Assembly (NCBI GenBank): GCA_038106145.1
Contig: JAYODD010000009.1
Coordinates: forward strand, 54,775 to 118,774
Direction: 5' to 3'
DNA: 64,000 nucleotides
DNA from: JBFJKD01 sp038106145
Lineage (GTDB): Bacteria; Pseudomonadota; Gammaproteobacteria; Pseudomonadales; Porticoccaceae
The notes beneath the pieces were generated by a model that was given only the letters and a program-made list of their open reading frames with translations, searched no databases and was not told where the DNA came from. Made by a program: the position numbers and the translations under genes. Below are positions 16,306 through 24,185 of the stretch, piece by piece. Each line of letters starts with the position of its first letter. The first letter of the stretch is position 1.

Positions 16306-18302
16306 CGGGGCAATACATCCAGGGCGGTTTTCACCACGTTGTCAACGGTAAAACCAAAGTGCGCCATTAACTCCCCACCGGGACCCGAGGCGCCGAAAGA
16401 GTGCATACCCACAACCGCGCCATCCAGACCGACATACTTGCGCCAGAAGTCCCCGTGGGCCGCCTCCACCGCCACCCGCGCGCGCACCTGTGGCGGCAAG
16501 ACCGCATCCCGATAGGTTTGCTCCTGGGCGTCAAATACATCCGTACTGGGCATGGAAATGACGCGCACCCAACGTCCCTGCGCGGTCAATTGTTGCGCGG
16601 CATCCACGGCGAGCTGAACTTCCGAGCCGGTGGCAATCAGCAACAGTTCCGGCGTACCGTCACAGTCGCGCAGAATATAGCCGCCCCGCGGGATGGCCGC
16701 GAGCTGTGCGTCATCCCGTTGTTGATGGGGCAGACCCTGGCGGGTAAAAATCAGGGCCGAAGGCCCGTTGCGCCGCTCGATGGCCGCTTTCCAGCAAGCT
16801 GCCGACTCCACCGCATCACAGGGGCGCCAGGTGGACAAGTTGGGCGTCGCGCGCAGGTTGGCGAGCTGTTCGACGGGCTGATGGGTGGGGCCATCCTCGC
16901 CGAGGCCAATGGAATCGTGGGTAAAGACAAAAATACTTTGCTGCCTCATCAGGGCAGCCATACGCACCGCGTTGCGGCAATATTCCATAAATACCAGGAA
17001 GGTGGCGCCGTAATTGATGAAGCCGCCGTGCAGCGCAATGCCATTCATGATGGCCGCCATACCAAACTCACGCACCCCGTAGTACAGGTAGTTACCACTG
17101 GCATCCTCAGCGCTAATTCCCTGGCAACCCTTCCAGATGGTGTTGTTGGAGCCCGCGAGGTCCGCCGAGCCACCCAACAGCTCGGGCAACAGGGGACCAA
17201 ACGCATCGAGGGTGTTCTGCGAGGCCTTGCGGGTGGCCGGCGATTCACCCTTCTCCTGGCAGGCCTGAATAAACCCGTCGGCACTGGCGGTAAACCCAGC
17301 GGGCAACTCGCCGCGCAAACGCCGCTCCAGCTGTGCAGCAAGGTCGGGATGGGCGGCGCGATAGCTGTCAAACTGTTTGCGCCACGCGGACTCCCTCGCG
17401 GCGCCTTTTTCCCGGCTGTTCCAGCCCTGGTAGATATCTTCGGGCACCACGAAGGGGGCGTGCGGCCAACCCAGTGCCGCTTTGGTGGCGACAATTTCGT
17501 CTACCCCCAGCGGCGCGCCGTGACAACTCTCCGTGCCCTGCTTGGCCGGCGAACCAAAGCCGATGATAGTCTTGCAGCAGATCAGGGTAGGCCTGTCCGT
17601 TTCCAGACGCGCGCTGTCTATGGCCGCCTTAATAGCTGTGTGATCGTGGCCATCCACATCGGGTATTACCTGCCAGCCATAGGCGGCAAACCGCGCCGGG
17701 GTATCATCGGTGAACCAGCCTTTCACCTCGCCGTCGATGGAGATGCCATTGTCGTCGTAAAAAGCGATCAGTTTGCCGAGGCGGTGAGTGCCGGCAAGCG
17801 AACACACCTCGTGGGAAATGCCCTCCATCAAACAGCCGTCACCCATAAACACATAGGTGTAGTGGTCGATAACTGCAAAACCGGGGCGATTGTACTGGGC
17901 CGCCAGAATTTTTTCCGCCAGGGCCAGGCCCTCCGCATTGGCCAGACCCTGGCCGAGAGGACCGGTCGTGGTTTCAATGCCAGGGGCTTCGCCAAACTCG
18001 GGATGACCAGCGGTTTTGGAGTGCAGCTGGCGAAAATCCCTCAGATCGTCAATGCTCAGATCGTAACCGCTAAGGTGCAGCAACGCATACAACAGCATGG
18101 AACCGTGTCCATTGGAAAGGACGAAGCGATCCCGGTTGGCCCAGGTGGGGTCCGCCGGATTGTGTTGCAAATAATCGTTCCACAACACCTCGGCGATGTC
18201 CGCCATCCCCATGGGCGCGCCAGGGTGACCGCTGTTGGCCTGCTGGACGGCATCCATACTCAGCGCACGTATGGCATTGGCAAGATCGCGGCGAGACGGC
18301 AT
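16302..18302 (-). CDS. tktA: Transketolase
   Basis: A 666-residue thiamine-diphosphate enzyme of full length. It starts MPSRRDLANAIRALSMDAVQ and has SGHPGAPMGMA, the TPP/Mg motif GDGCLMEGISHE with a downstream Asn, HDSIGLGEDGPTHQP in the pyrimidine domain, and a C-terminal transketolase domain with SEVQLAVDAA. It transfers two-carbon ketol units between pentose-phosphate sugars. It is the first gene of the tkt-epd-pgk-fba operon, with a CAGGAG ribosome site before ATG 18302. The opposite strand is open for a long distance here, but that is a composition effect. Confidence 0.96.
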   Translation of the reverse strand: MPSRRDLANAIRALSMDAVQQANSGHPGAPMGMADIAEVLWNDYLQHNPADPTWANRDRFVLSNGHGSMLLYALLHLSGYDLSIDDLRDFRQLHSKTAGHPEFGEAPGIETTTGPLGQGLANAEGLALAEKILAAQYNRPGFAVIDHYTYVFMGDGCLMEGISHEVCSLAGTHRLGKLIAFYDDNGISIDGEVKGWFTDDTPARFAAYGWQVIPDVDGHDHTAIKAAIDSARLETDRPTLICCKTIIGFGSPAKQGTESCHGAPLGVDEIVATKAALGWPHAPFVVPEDIYQGWNSREKGAARESAWRKQFDSYRAAHPDLAAQLERRLRGELPAGFTASADGFIQACQEKGESPATRKASQNTLDAFGPLLPELLGGSADLAGSNNTIWKGCQGISAEDASGNYLYYGVREFGMAAIMNGIALHGGFINYGATFLVFMEYCRNAVRMAALMRQQSIFVFTHDSIGLGEDGPTHQPVEQLANLRATPNLSTWRPCDAVESAACWKAAIERRNGPSALIFTRQGLPHQQRDDAQLAAIPRGGYILRDCDGTPELLLIATGSEVQLAVDAAQQLTAQGRWVRVISMPSTDVFDAQEQTYRDAVLPPQVRARVAVEAAHGDFWRKYVGLDGAVVGMHSFGASGPGGELMAHFGFTVDNVVKTALDVLPR

Positions 18303-18675
18303 CTGTGACTCCTGTTGTAGATAAAATTACGTTTTCGCGCACGGCCGGGGCCGCGCCATGAACACTCTGCCCAGATTATGGGTACAACGACTTTCCGATC
18401 TGTACCCAGCGGTTGTGGCAGCGACTTCGGTCAATCCCGGTCGGACGCAGATCGCGCGCCGCTTCGATCCAGGAGCGCGATCGCCGGCGAGCAAAAAATT
18501 GCGCGTATTTTCCCGTACTCCAGCCGAGCAGTAAAGAATTGCTGTCCGCAACGGTGCGTTTTTTGACATTTTGTCTTCATTCGCCACAGTTTGCCGAAAT
18601 TTCACCGACTATATCGCACTTATCAATATATCAATATATTTTGATATATTTAAAAAAATCGGATAAAGTGCGCCG
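18303..18675. other. Divergent intergenic region between tktA and the SahR-like gene
   Basis: These 373 bp have no supportable gene. The left half is GC-rich and must hold the tktA promoter. The right end (18600-18660) is strongly AT-rich and carries the palindromic operator described separately. No riboswitch structure was recognised. Confidence 0.55.
18625..18650. promoter_or_regulatory. 26-bp palindromic operator upstream of the SahR-like gene
   Basis: AATATATCAA, a 6-bp spacer TATATT, then TTGATATATT form a perfect 10-bp inverted repeat ending 25 bp before ATG 18676. Just left of it the half-site TATCAATA is repeated once more. An AT-rich dyad next to an ArsR-family gene is the expected operator layout. 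Repression of the methionine-cycle operon at high S-adenosylhomocysteine demand is the likely role, by analogy with SahR. Confidence 0.75.
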
Positions 18676-19704
18676 ATGACCGCCCTGACTTCAAGTTCGA
18701 GCCCGCAACGGCGCGCTCCACCCACCGCTACCGGCGACGACCCGCTCGACGCGACCGCGCTGCTTTGTAAAGCCGCCGGCGACCCGTTGCGGCTGCACAT
18801 ATTGCAGGTCCTGCGCAACGATGCGTTCGGTGTGCTTGAATTGAGCCGCATTTTTGCCATGCCTCAGCCTGGCCTGAGCCACCACCTGAAAATTCTTTCC
18901 AATGCGGGGTTAGTCGGAACCCGCCGCGAGGGGACCTTTGTGTTTTACCACCGTGCGCTCGGTGGCAACGAAGTTCCGGTCCCGTTGCGCGAGGCGCTGT
19001 ACGCGCAGCTCGACCGCTGCGTCCTGCCACGCGACCTCGCGGCAAACGTGCAACAGGTGCAATTGACCCGGGCCGAAAGTTCCCGGGAGTTCTTTCGCCG
19101 CCACGCGGATAAATTTCGCGCGCAGCAGGATCTGATTGCTGGCTATGGCCAGTATGGGGCGACGGTGGTCGAGTTTATCGATGCGATCTTGCCCCGCGGT
19201 GGCGACAACGCCCTGGAAGTTGGTCCCGGCGAGGGAGAATTGTTACCGGAGCTGGCGCGCCGCTTCACCCAGGTTACTGCGATCGACAATGCGCGGGAAA
19301 TGCTGACCCGCTCCAGTATGCTCGCGCAGCAACACAAGCTGGATAATATCGCCTTTGTGCACGGTGACTCCGCCACCGCCCGCCAAACCGGCGCCAGATT
19401 CGACCTGATTACCCTGAATATGGTGTTGCACCACACTTCCTCGCCAGCTTCGGTCATCGCCGACCTGTCCGCTCTACTAAAGCCGGGAGGTTCCCTGGTG
19501 ATTACCGAGCTGTGCGCCCATGATCAGGACTGGGCGCGCGGCGCCTGCGGCGACCTGTGGCTGGGGTTCGCGCCCGACCAGCTGACGCAATGGGCAATTA
19601 TGCACGGGCTGGCGGACGGCGACAGCTTGCACGTGGCGCTGCGCAATGGCTTTCGCGTCCAGTTGCGGCAATTTTACCACCCTGCCTCCGGGCAGAGTAC
19701 CTGA
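18676..19704 (+). CDS. sahR: ArsR-type regulator fused to a SAM-methyltransferase-like domain (SahR type)
   Basis: A 342-residue two-domain protein. Residues about 20-105 form an ArsR winged helix (DPLRLHILQVLRNDAFGVLELSRIF, then QPGLSHHLKILSNAGLVGTRREG). Residues about 150-260 form a class I methyltransferase fold with NALEVGPGEGELLPEL, VTAIDNA, LITLNMVLHHT and LKPGGSLVITE. SahR regulators of Proteobacteria have this build, bind S-adenosylhomocysteine and control ahcY, metK and metF; those three genes follow directly. It is therefore probably a cofactor-sensing repressor rather than an active methylase. The 26-bp palindrome at 18625 is its likely site. The metK start follows its stop by 13 bp. 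Confidence 0.85.
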   Translation: MTALTSSSSPQRRAPPTATGDDPLDATALLCKAAGDPLRLHILQVLRNDAFGVLELSRIFAMPQPGLSHHLKILSNAGLVGTRREGTFVFYHRALGGNEVPVPLREALYAQLDRCVLPRDLAANVQQVQLTRAESSREFFRRHADKFRAQQDLIAGYGQYGATVVEFIDAILPRGGDNALEVGPGEGELLPELARRFTQVTAIDNAREMLTRSSMLAQQHKLDNIAFVHGDSATARQTGARFDLITLNMVLHHTSSPASVIADLSALLKPGGSLVITELCAHDQDWARGACGDLWLGFAPDQLTQWAIMHGLADGDSLHVALRNGFRVQLRQFYHPASGQST

Positions 19705-19717
19705 GGGGATTCGCTAC

Positions 19718-20872
19718 ATGAGCAATTATCGTATTTTTACCTCCGAATCAGTTTCCGAAGGACACCCCGACAAGATGGCGGACCAGATCTCCGACGCGGT
19801 ACTGGACGCGATCCTGAGAGATGATCGCAATGCCCGGGTGGCAGTGGAAACGATGGTTAAAACCGGCATGGCGATTATTGCCGGGGAGGTGCGCACATCC
19901 ACCTACGTGGATCTCGAAGAGGTGGTACGCCAGGTCATCCTCGATATTGGCTACAGCAGTTCCGACGTCGGCTTCGACGGTGCCTCCTGCGCGGTGCTCA
20001 ACGCCATTGGCAAACAGTCGGCGGATATCGCCATCGGCGTGGATGAGGCCGATGACAAGGAACAGGGAGCGGGCGACCAGGGCCTGATGTTCGGATACGC
20101 CACTAACGAGACAGCCGTGCTGATGCCGGCGCCGATCTACTACGCCCACCGCCTCGTGGAACGGCAGGCGCAGGTGCGCAAAAACGGAGCGCTGCCCTGG
20201 TTGCGGCCAGACGCTAAAAGTCAGCTCACGCTGCGTTATGAGAACGGCAAACCGGTGGCCATTGACGCGGTGGTACTGTCTACCCAGCACAGTCCGACGA
20301 TTCGTCTCAAGGATCTACAGGAAGCCGTTATGGCGGAAATTATATTGCCCACCCTGCCCCCCGAATGGCTACACGCGGGTACCCGCTACCATATTAATCC
20401 CACCGGACAATTCATTATTGGCGGGCCCATGGGGGATTGTGGGTTAACCGGGCGCAAGATCATCGTGGACACCTACGGCGGCATGGCCCATCACGGTGGT
20501 GGCGCATTTTCCGGCAAGGATCCATCAAAGGTTGACCGCTCGGCCGCGTATGCCGGGCGCTACGTCGCCAAAAATATCGTGGCCGCGGGATTGGCGGAGC
20601 GCTGTGAAATCCAGATTTCCTATGCCATCGGAGTGGCGGAACCAACATCCATCGCCATCAACACTTTTGGTACCGGCAAACTATCGGATGAGGCCATTGC
20701 GCAACTGATCAGCGCCCATTTTGACCTGCGCCCCAAAGGGCTGATCGAGATGCTCGATCTGAAGCGACCCATTTATCGAGGTACCGCCACCTACGGACAC
20801 TTCGGTCGGGAAGAGCCTGACTTTACCTGGGAACGTACCGACAAAGCGGCTCTATTGAGAGCCGCCCTGTGA
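19718..20872 (+). CDS. metK: S-adenosylmethionine synthetase
   Basis: A 384-residue enzyme that makes S-adenosylmethionine from methionine and ATP. It has the N-terminal SESVSEGHPDKMADQISDAV, the methionine/ATP motif GAGDQGLMFGYA and the phosphate loop GGGAFSGKDPSKVDRSAAY, and ends in a DFTWERTD segment. ATG 19718 has a TGAGGGG ribosome site and gives the canonical start MSNYRIFTSES. It sits second in the SahR-metK-ahcY-metF operon, so SAM synthesis is coupled to SAH removal. Confidence 0.97.
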   Translation: MSNYRIFTSESVSEGHPDKMADQISDAVLDAILRDDRNARVAVETMVKTGMAIIAGEVRTSTYVDLEEVVRQVILDIGYSSSDVGFDGASCAVLNAIGKQSADIAIGVDEADDKEQGAGDQGLMFGYATNETAVLMPAPIYYAHRLVERQAQVRKNGALPWLRPDAKSQLTLRYENGKPVAIDAVVLSTQHSPTIRLKDLQEAVMAEIILPTLPPEWLHAGTRYHINPTGQFIIGGPMGDCGLTGRKIIVDTYGGMAHHGGGAFSGKDPSKVDRSAAYAGRYVAKNIVAAGLAERCEIQISYAIGVAEPTSIAINTFGTGKLSDEAIAQLISAHFDLRPKGLIEMLDLKRPIYRGTATYGHFGREEPDFTWERTDKAALLRAAL

Positions 20873-20912
20873 CGCCAACTTATTACGCTATCGCAAACCA
20901 CGGATCGTTAAC

Positions 20913-22322
20913 ATGACCAGCAACAACACAGACACCGCATTGCCCCGCGCCGCTTTTAAAGTCGCCGATATCAACCTCGCTGGCTGGGGGCGGCGGGAAA
21001 TCGAAATCGCCGAAACCGAAATGCCTGCACTGATAGCCCTGCGCGAACAATATCGCCCTGCGCAACCGTTGCGCGGTGCCAGAATCCTCGGCTGTATCCA
21101 CATGACCGTGCAAACCGCGGTGCTGATTGAAACATTAACCGCCCTGGGCGCGGAGGTGCGCTGGTCGTCCTGCAACATATTCTCCACGCAGGATCACGCC
21201 GCCGCGGCGATTGCCGCCGCCGGCATCGCGGTGTTCGCCTGGAAGGGTGAAACGGAGGAAGAATATCTTTGGTGTATCGAACAGACGATACTCAAGGACG
21301 GCAAACCCTGGGACGCCAATATGGTGCTGGACGACGGCGGTGATCTCACCGATATATTGCACCAGAAATACCCCCAGGTACTGGCCAACACCCACGGCAT
21401 CACCGAGGAGACCACCACCGGCGTCCACCGCCTGTATGAACGCCTGGCCAGAGGGGAACTCCGGGTTCATGCAATTATTTTTAACGACTCGGTAACCAAA
21501 TCCAAAAATGACAACAAATACGGTTGTCGCCACAGCCTCAACGACGCTATCAAACGCGCCACCGACCACCTGCTGGCGGGCAAAAAAGCGCTGGTTATCG
21601 GCTACGGGGATGTGGGCAAGGGCTCGGCCCAATCCCTGCGCCAGGAGGGCATGATCGTACGCATCACCGAAATTGATCCCATTTGCGCCATGCAGGCCTG
21701 CATGGACGGCTACGAAGTGGTGTCGCCCTATATCGACGGCATTAACACCGCCAGCGCCGCCGGTATCAACCGGCAATTACTGTCGCAGATTGATCTGCTG
21801 GTGACCACGACCGGCAATATCCGGGTCTGCGACCGATTTATTCTGGCAGCCTTAAAGCCCGGCTGTGTGGTGGCCAATATCGGGCATTTTGACAATGAAA
21901 TCGACACCGACTTTATGCGCAAAAACTGGTACTGGGAAGAAGTGAAACCCCAGGTGCATAAAATTTACCGCGCCAGTGACAAAGCTGTCGCCAACAACGA
22001 TTATCTGCTCCTGCTGTCGGAGGGGCGGCTGGTCAATCTCGGCAATGCAACGGGTCACCCCAGTCGCATCATGGACGGTTCATTTGCCAATCAGGTGCTG
22101 GCGCAAATTCATTTGTATCAACAGCAGTTTGCCAGGCTCGATCCGGCGGCGCAAAAAGCGCGCCTGCGCATTGAGGTGCTGCCGAGGCATCTCGATGAAG
22201 AAGTTGCCGCCCATATGGTCAGGGGATTTGGTGGCGTGGTCACGCGCCTGACCCAGGAACAGGCGGACTATATCAATACGCCGTTGGATGGGCCCTTTAA
22301 AAGCGAAAATTATCGCTACTAA
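20913..22322 (+). CDS. ahcY: S-adenosylhomocysteine hydrolase
   Basis: A 469-residue NAD-containing enzyme that splits S-adenosylhomocysteine into homocysteine and adenosine. Seen are CIHMTVQTAVLIETL, the DDGGDLTDILH substrate segment, the catalytic region NDSVTKSKNDNKYGCRHS, the NAD motif GYGDVGKGSAQSL, and the family C-terminus DGPFKSENYRY. Length fits the long bacterial form. It begins 40 bp after metK. The short leader leaves no room for the SAH riboswitch that precedes ahcY in some relatives; the upstream SahR-like protein may take over that control. Confidence 0.97.
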   Translation: MTSNNTDTALPRAAFKVADINLAGWGRREIEIAETEMPALIALREQYRPAQPLRGARILGCIHMTVQTAVLIETLTALGAEVRWSSCNIFSTQDHAAAAIAAAGIAVFAWKGETEEEYLWCIEQTILKDGKPWDANMVLDDGGDLTDILHQKYPQVLANTHGITEETTTGVHRLYERLARGELRVHAIIFNDSVTKSKNDNKYGCRHSLNDAIKRATDHLLAGKKALVIGYGDVGKGSAQSLRQEGMIVRITEIDPICAMQACMDGYEVVSPYIDGINTASAAGINRQLLSQIDLLVTTTGNIRVCDRFILAALKPGCVVANIGHFDNEIDTDFMRKNWYWEEVKPQVHKIYRASDKAVANNDYLLLLSEGRLVNLGNATGHPSRIMDGSFANQVLAQIHLYQQQFARLDPAAQKARLRIEVLPRHLDEEVAAHMVRGFGGVVTRLTQEQADYINTPLDGPFKSENYRY

Positions 22323-22365
22323 CGCCCATTAAAATTATTGTACCTTGCGGGAGAAGACCCAGACC

Positions 22366-23217
22366 ATGTCAGCGCACCACCCTTTAAGTTTCGAATTTTT
22401 CCCACCCAAAACGTCTCAGGGAGAGGAAAAACTCGTGCAGACCTGTGCCGCGCTTAGCCGCTATCAACCCGATTTTTTCTCGGTCACCTACGGCGCCGGA
22501 GGTTCTACCCGGGACAATACCCGCGACACCGTGCTGCGCATCCAGGCCACTGGACAACCCGTTGCCCCGCACCTGTCCTTCGGCGGTGCCCACCAGGACG
22601 CCATCCGCGAGCTGCTCGGCACCTACCAACAGGCCGGCATCCGCCGGCTGGTGGCATTGCGCGGTGATTTGCCTTCGGGTATGGGCGGCGCCACGCACCT
22701 GGTCCACGCCAACAAGCTGGTTGCTTTTATTCGCGAACACTTTGGCGATTTTTTTTGTATCCATGTCGCTGCCTACCCGGAAATCCATCCCGAAGCGAAA
22801 AGTTACGGGGACGATATTCACTGGTTGCGGGCAAAATTCGCGGCCGGCGCCAATGCCGCCATAACCCAATATTTTTATAACGCGGATGCCTATTTTTATT
22901 TTGTCGAACAATGCCAAAAATCCGGGATCGAGCAACCGATCGTGCCGGGTATCATGCCCATAAGTAACGTGCAAAATTTACTGCGTTTCTCGGCTAACTG
23001 CGGCGCGGAAATTCCCCGGTGGTTACAGCAACGCCTGCGCGCCTGCAGTGACGATCCGGCCGATGTCCTGGCATTTGGTTGCGAGGTGGTGACGCGTCTA
23101 TGCGAAAAATTACTCGCCGGTGGCGCACCGGGACTGCATTTTTACACCATGAACCAGTCCCAGCCCACCAGTGCGATTGTGGACAATCTCAATATGGCTC
23201 CGCCAGCAAACACCTGA
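22366..23217 (+). CDS. metF: 5,10-methylenetetrahydrofolate reductase
   Basis: A TIM-barrel flavoenzyme of 283 residues that reduces methylene-THF to methyl-THF for methionine synthesis. It has the N-terminal catalytic motif LSFEFFPPKTSQGEEKL, FSVTYGAGGSTRDNT, LVALRGDLPSG, the FAAGANAAITQYFYNADAYFYF stretch, and GAPGLHFYTMNQS. ATG 22366 with a GGGAGAAG ribosome site is preferred over a TTG 21 bp upstream. It is the fourth gene of the methionine-cycle operon and is followed after one base by rsmE. Confidence 0.95.
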   Translation: MSAHHPLSFEFFPPKTSQGEEKLVQTCAALSRYQPDFFSVTYGAGGSTRDNTRDTVLRIQATGQPVAPHLSFGGAHQDAIRELLGTYQQAGIRRLVALRGDLPSGMGGATHLVHANKLVAFIREHFGDFFCIHVAAYPEIHPEAKSYGDDIHWLRAKFAAGANAAITQYFYNADAYFYFVEQCQKSGIEQPIVPGIMPISNVQNLLRFSANCGAEIPRWLQQRLRACSDDPADVLAFGCEVVTRLCEKLLAGGAPGLHFYTMNQSQPTSAIVDNLNMAPPANT

Positions 23218-23218
23218 C

Positions 23219-23950
23219 ATGCGCGTGCCACGGCTTTTTACCGGCCAACCCCTGGCGACGGGTATGGAGATTACCCTCGAACCTGGCGCGTCCCGCCATG
23301 TCGTCACCGTATTGCGCCTCGCGCCGGGCAGTAGCGTGACCCTGTTTAATGGCGAAGGAGGCGAATACGCGGCAATCCTGAGCGGCGGCTCCGCCAAGCA
23401 AGCTAAGGTATCGGTGGGCGGTTTTTCCGATACCAACCGGCAATCACCTCTCGCCATTCATCTCGGTATAGCGCTGTCCAAAGGGGATCGTTTTGACTGG
23501 GTGGTGCAAAAGGCCACCGAACTCGGCGTCGGACAAATTACCCCACTGATCACGACGCGCACACAAGTTCGCCTCGGTGCGGAGCGACAACAGAAAAAGA
23601 TTCAGCACTGGCGGCAAGTGGCGATCAGTGCCTGCGAGCAGAGCGGTCGCAATCTGCTGCCGAGCATAGTTTCGGCCGTGCCCTGCCTGGAGTGGTTTCA
23701 GATTCAGGCCGATGTCAAGCTAGTCCTGCACCCTGCTACTACAAACTCCCCACCGTTGTCGATCGATCCCAAGCCGGTGTCCGTGGCGCTACTGGTCGGC
23801 CCGGAGGGCGGATTGACTAGCGACGAAGTCAGCTCCGCGCAGCGCCTCGGATTTACGCCCCTGCGGCTTGGGCCCCGTACTCTGCGCACCGAAACGGCGC
23901 CTTTGACCGCAATCAGTATAGTGCAGGCGTTTTGGGGAGATATGTTGTAG
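23219..23950 (+). CDS. rsmE: 16S rRNA (uracil1498-N3)-methyltransferase
   Basis: A 243-residue SPOUT-class rRNA methylase starting MRVPRLFTGQPL. It has an N-terminal PUA-like part (HHVVTVLRL-like SRHVVTVLRLAPGSSVTLFNG), KGDRFDWVVQKATELGV, and the C-terminal knot motifs LLVGPEGGLTSDE and LGPRTLRTETAPLTAI typical of RsmE. The ATG at 23219 follows the metF stop by one base, so translation is likely coupled. Its presence at the end of a SAM-recycling operon is reasonable for a SAM-consuming enzyme. Confidence 0.95.
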   Translation: MRVPRLFTGQPLATGMEITLEPGASRHVVTVLRLAPGSSVTLFNGEGGEYAAILSGGSAKQAKVSVGGFSDTNRQSPLAIHLGIALSKGDRFDWVVQKATELGVGQITPLITTRTQVRLGAERQQKKIQHWRQVAISACEQSGRNLLPSIVSAVPCLEWFQIQADVKLVLHPATTNSPPLSIDPKPVSVALLVGPEGGLTSDEVSSAQRLGFTPLRLGPRTLRTETAPLTAISIVQAFWGDML

Positions 23951-24185
23951 ACTGGCCGGTCCGATGACACCTGGTTCACAGTCGTTTCGCCCCACAACAG
24001 ACGGGGACACTGACAGCGGTTAACGGAAGACACGAAGGGTAAACAGGCACAGCCCGGATCGAACAACACAAAAAAAACACCAGGTGGTAAGGCTCTGGTT
24101 GTCAAATGTGCCCCACAAGCAGCTGCAAAGTTACATCAATGCACGGAGTACCGGCGATGGATCACCGCTATTCGGCCTGTAAACA

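Noticed and set aside
16401..18308. A 635-codon open frame on the plus strand opposite tktA
   Set aside because: It is antisense to a complete, motif-rich transketolase and has no recognisable domain. Long antisense frames are expected opposite GC-rich coding sequence.
20873..20912. Possible SAH riboswitch before ahcY
   Set aside because: Only 40 bp separate metK and ahcY, too short for the known SAH riboswitch, and no conserved core was seen.
23951..24185. Possible c-di-GMP riboswitch in the leader of the GGDEF-EAL gene
   Set aside because: The conserved GEMM core sequences could not be found in this 235-bp leader.
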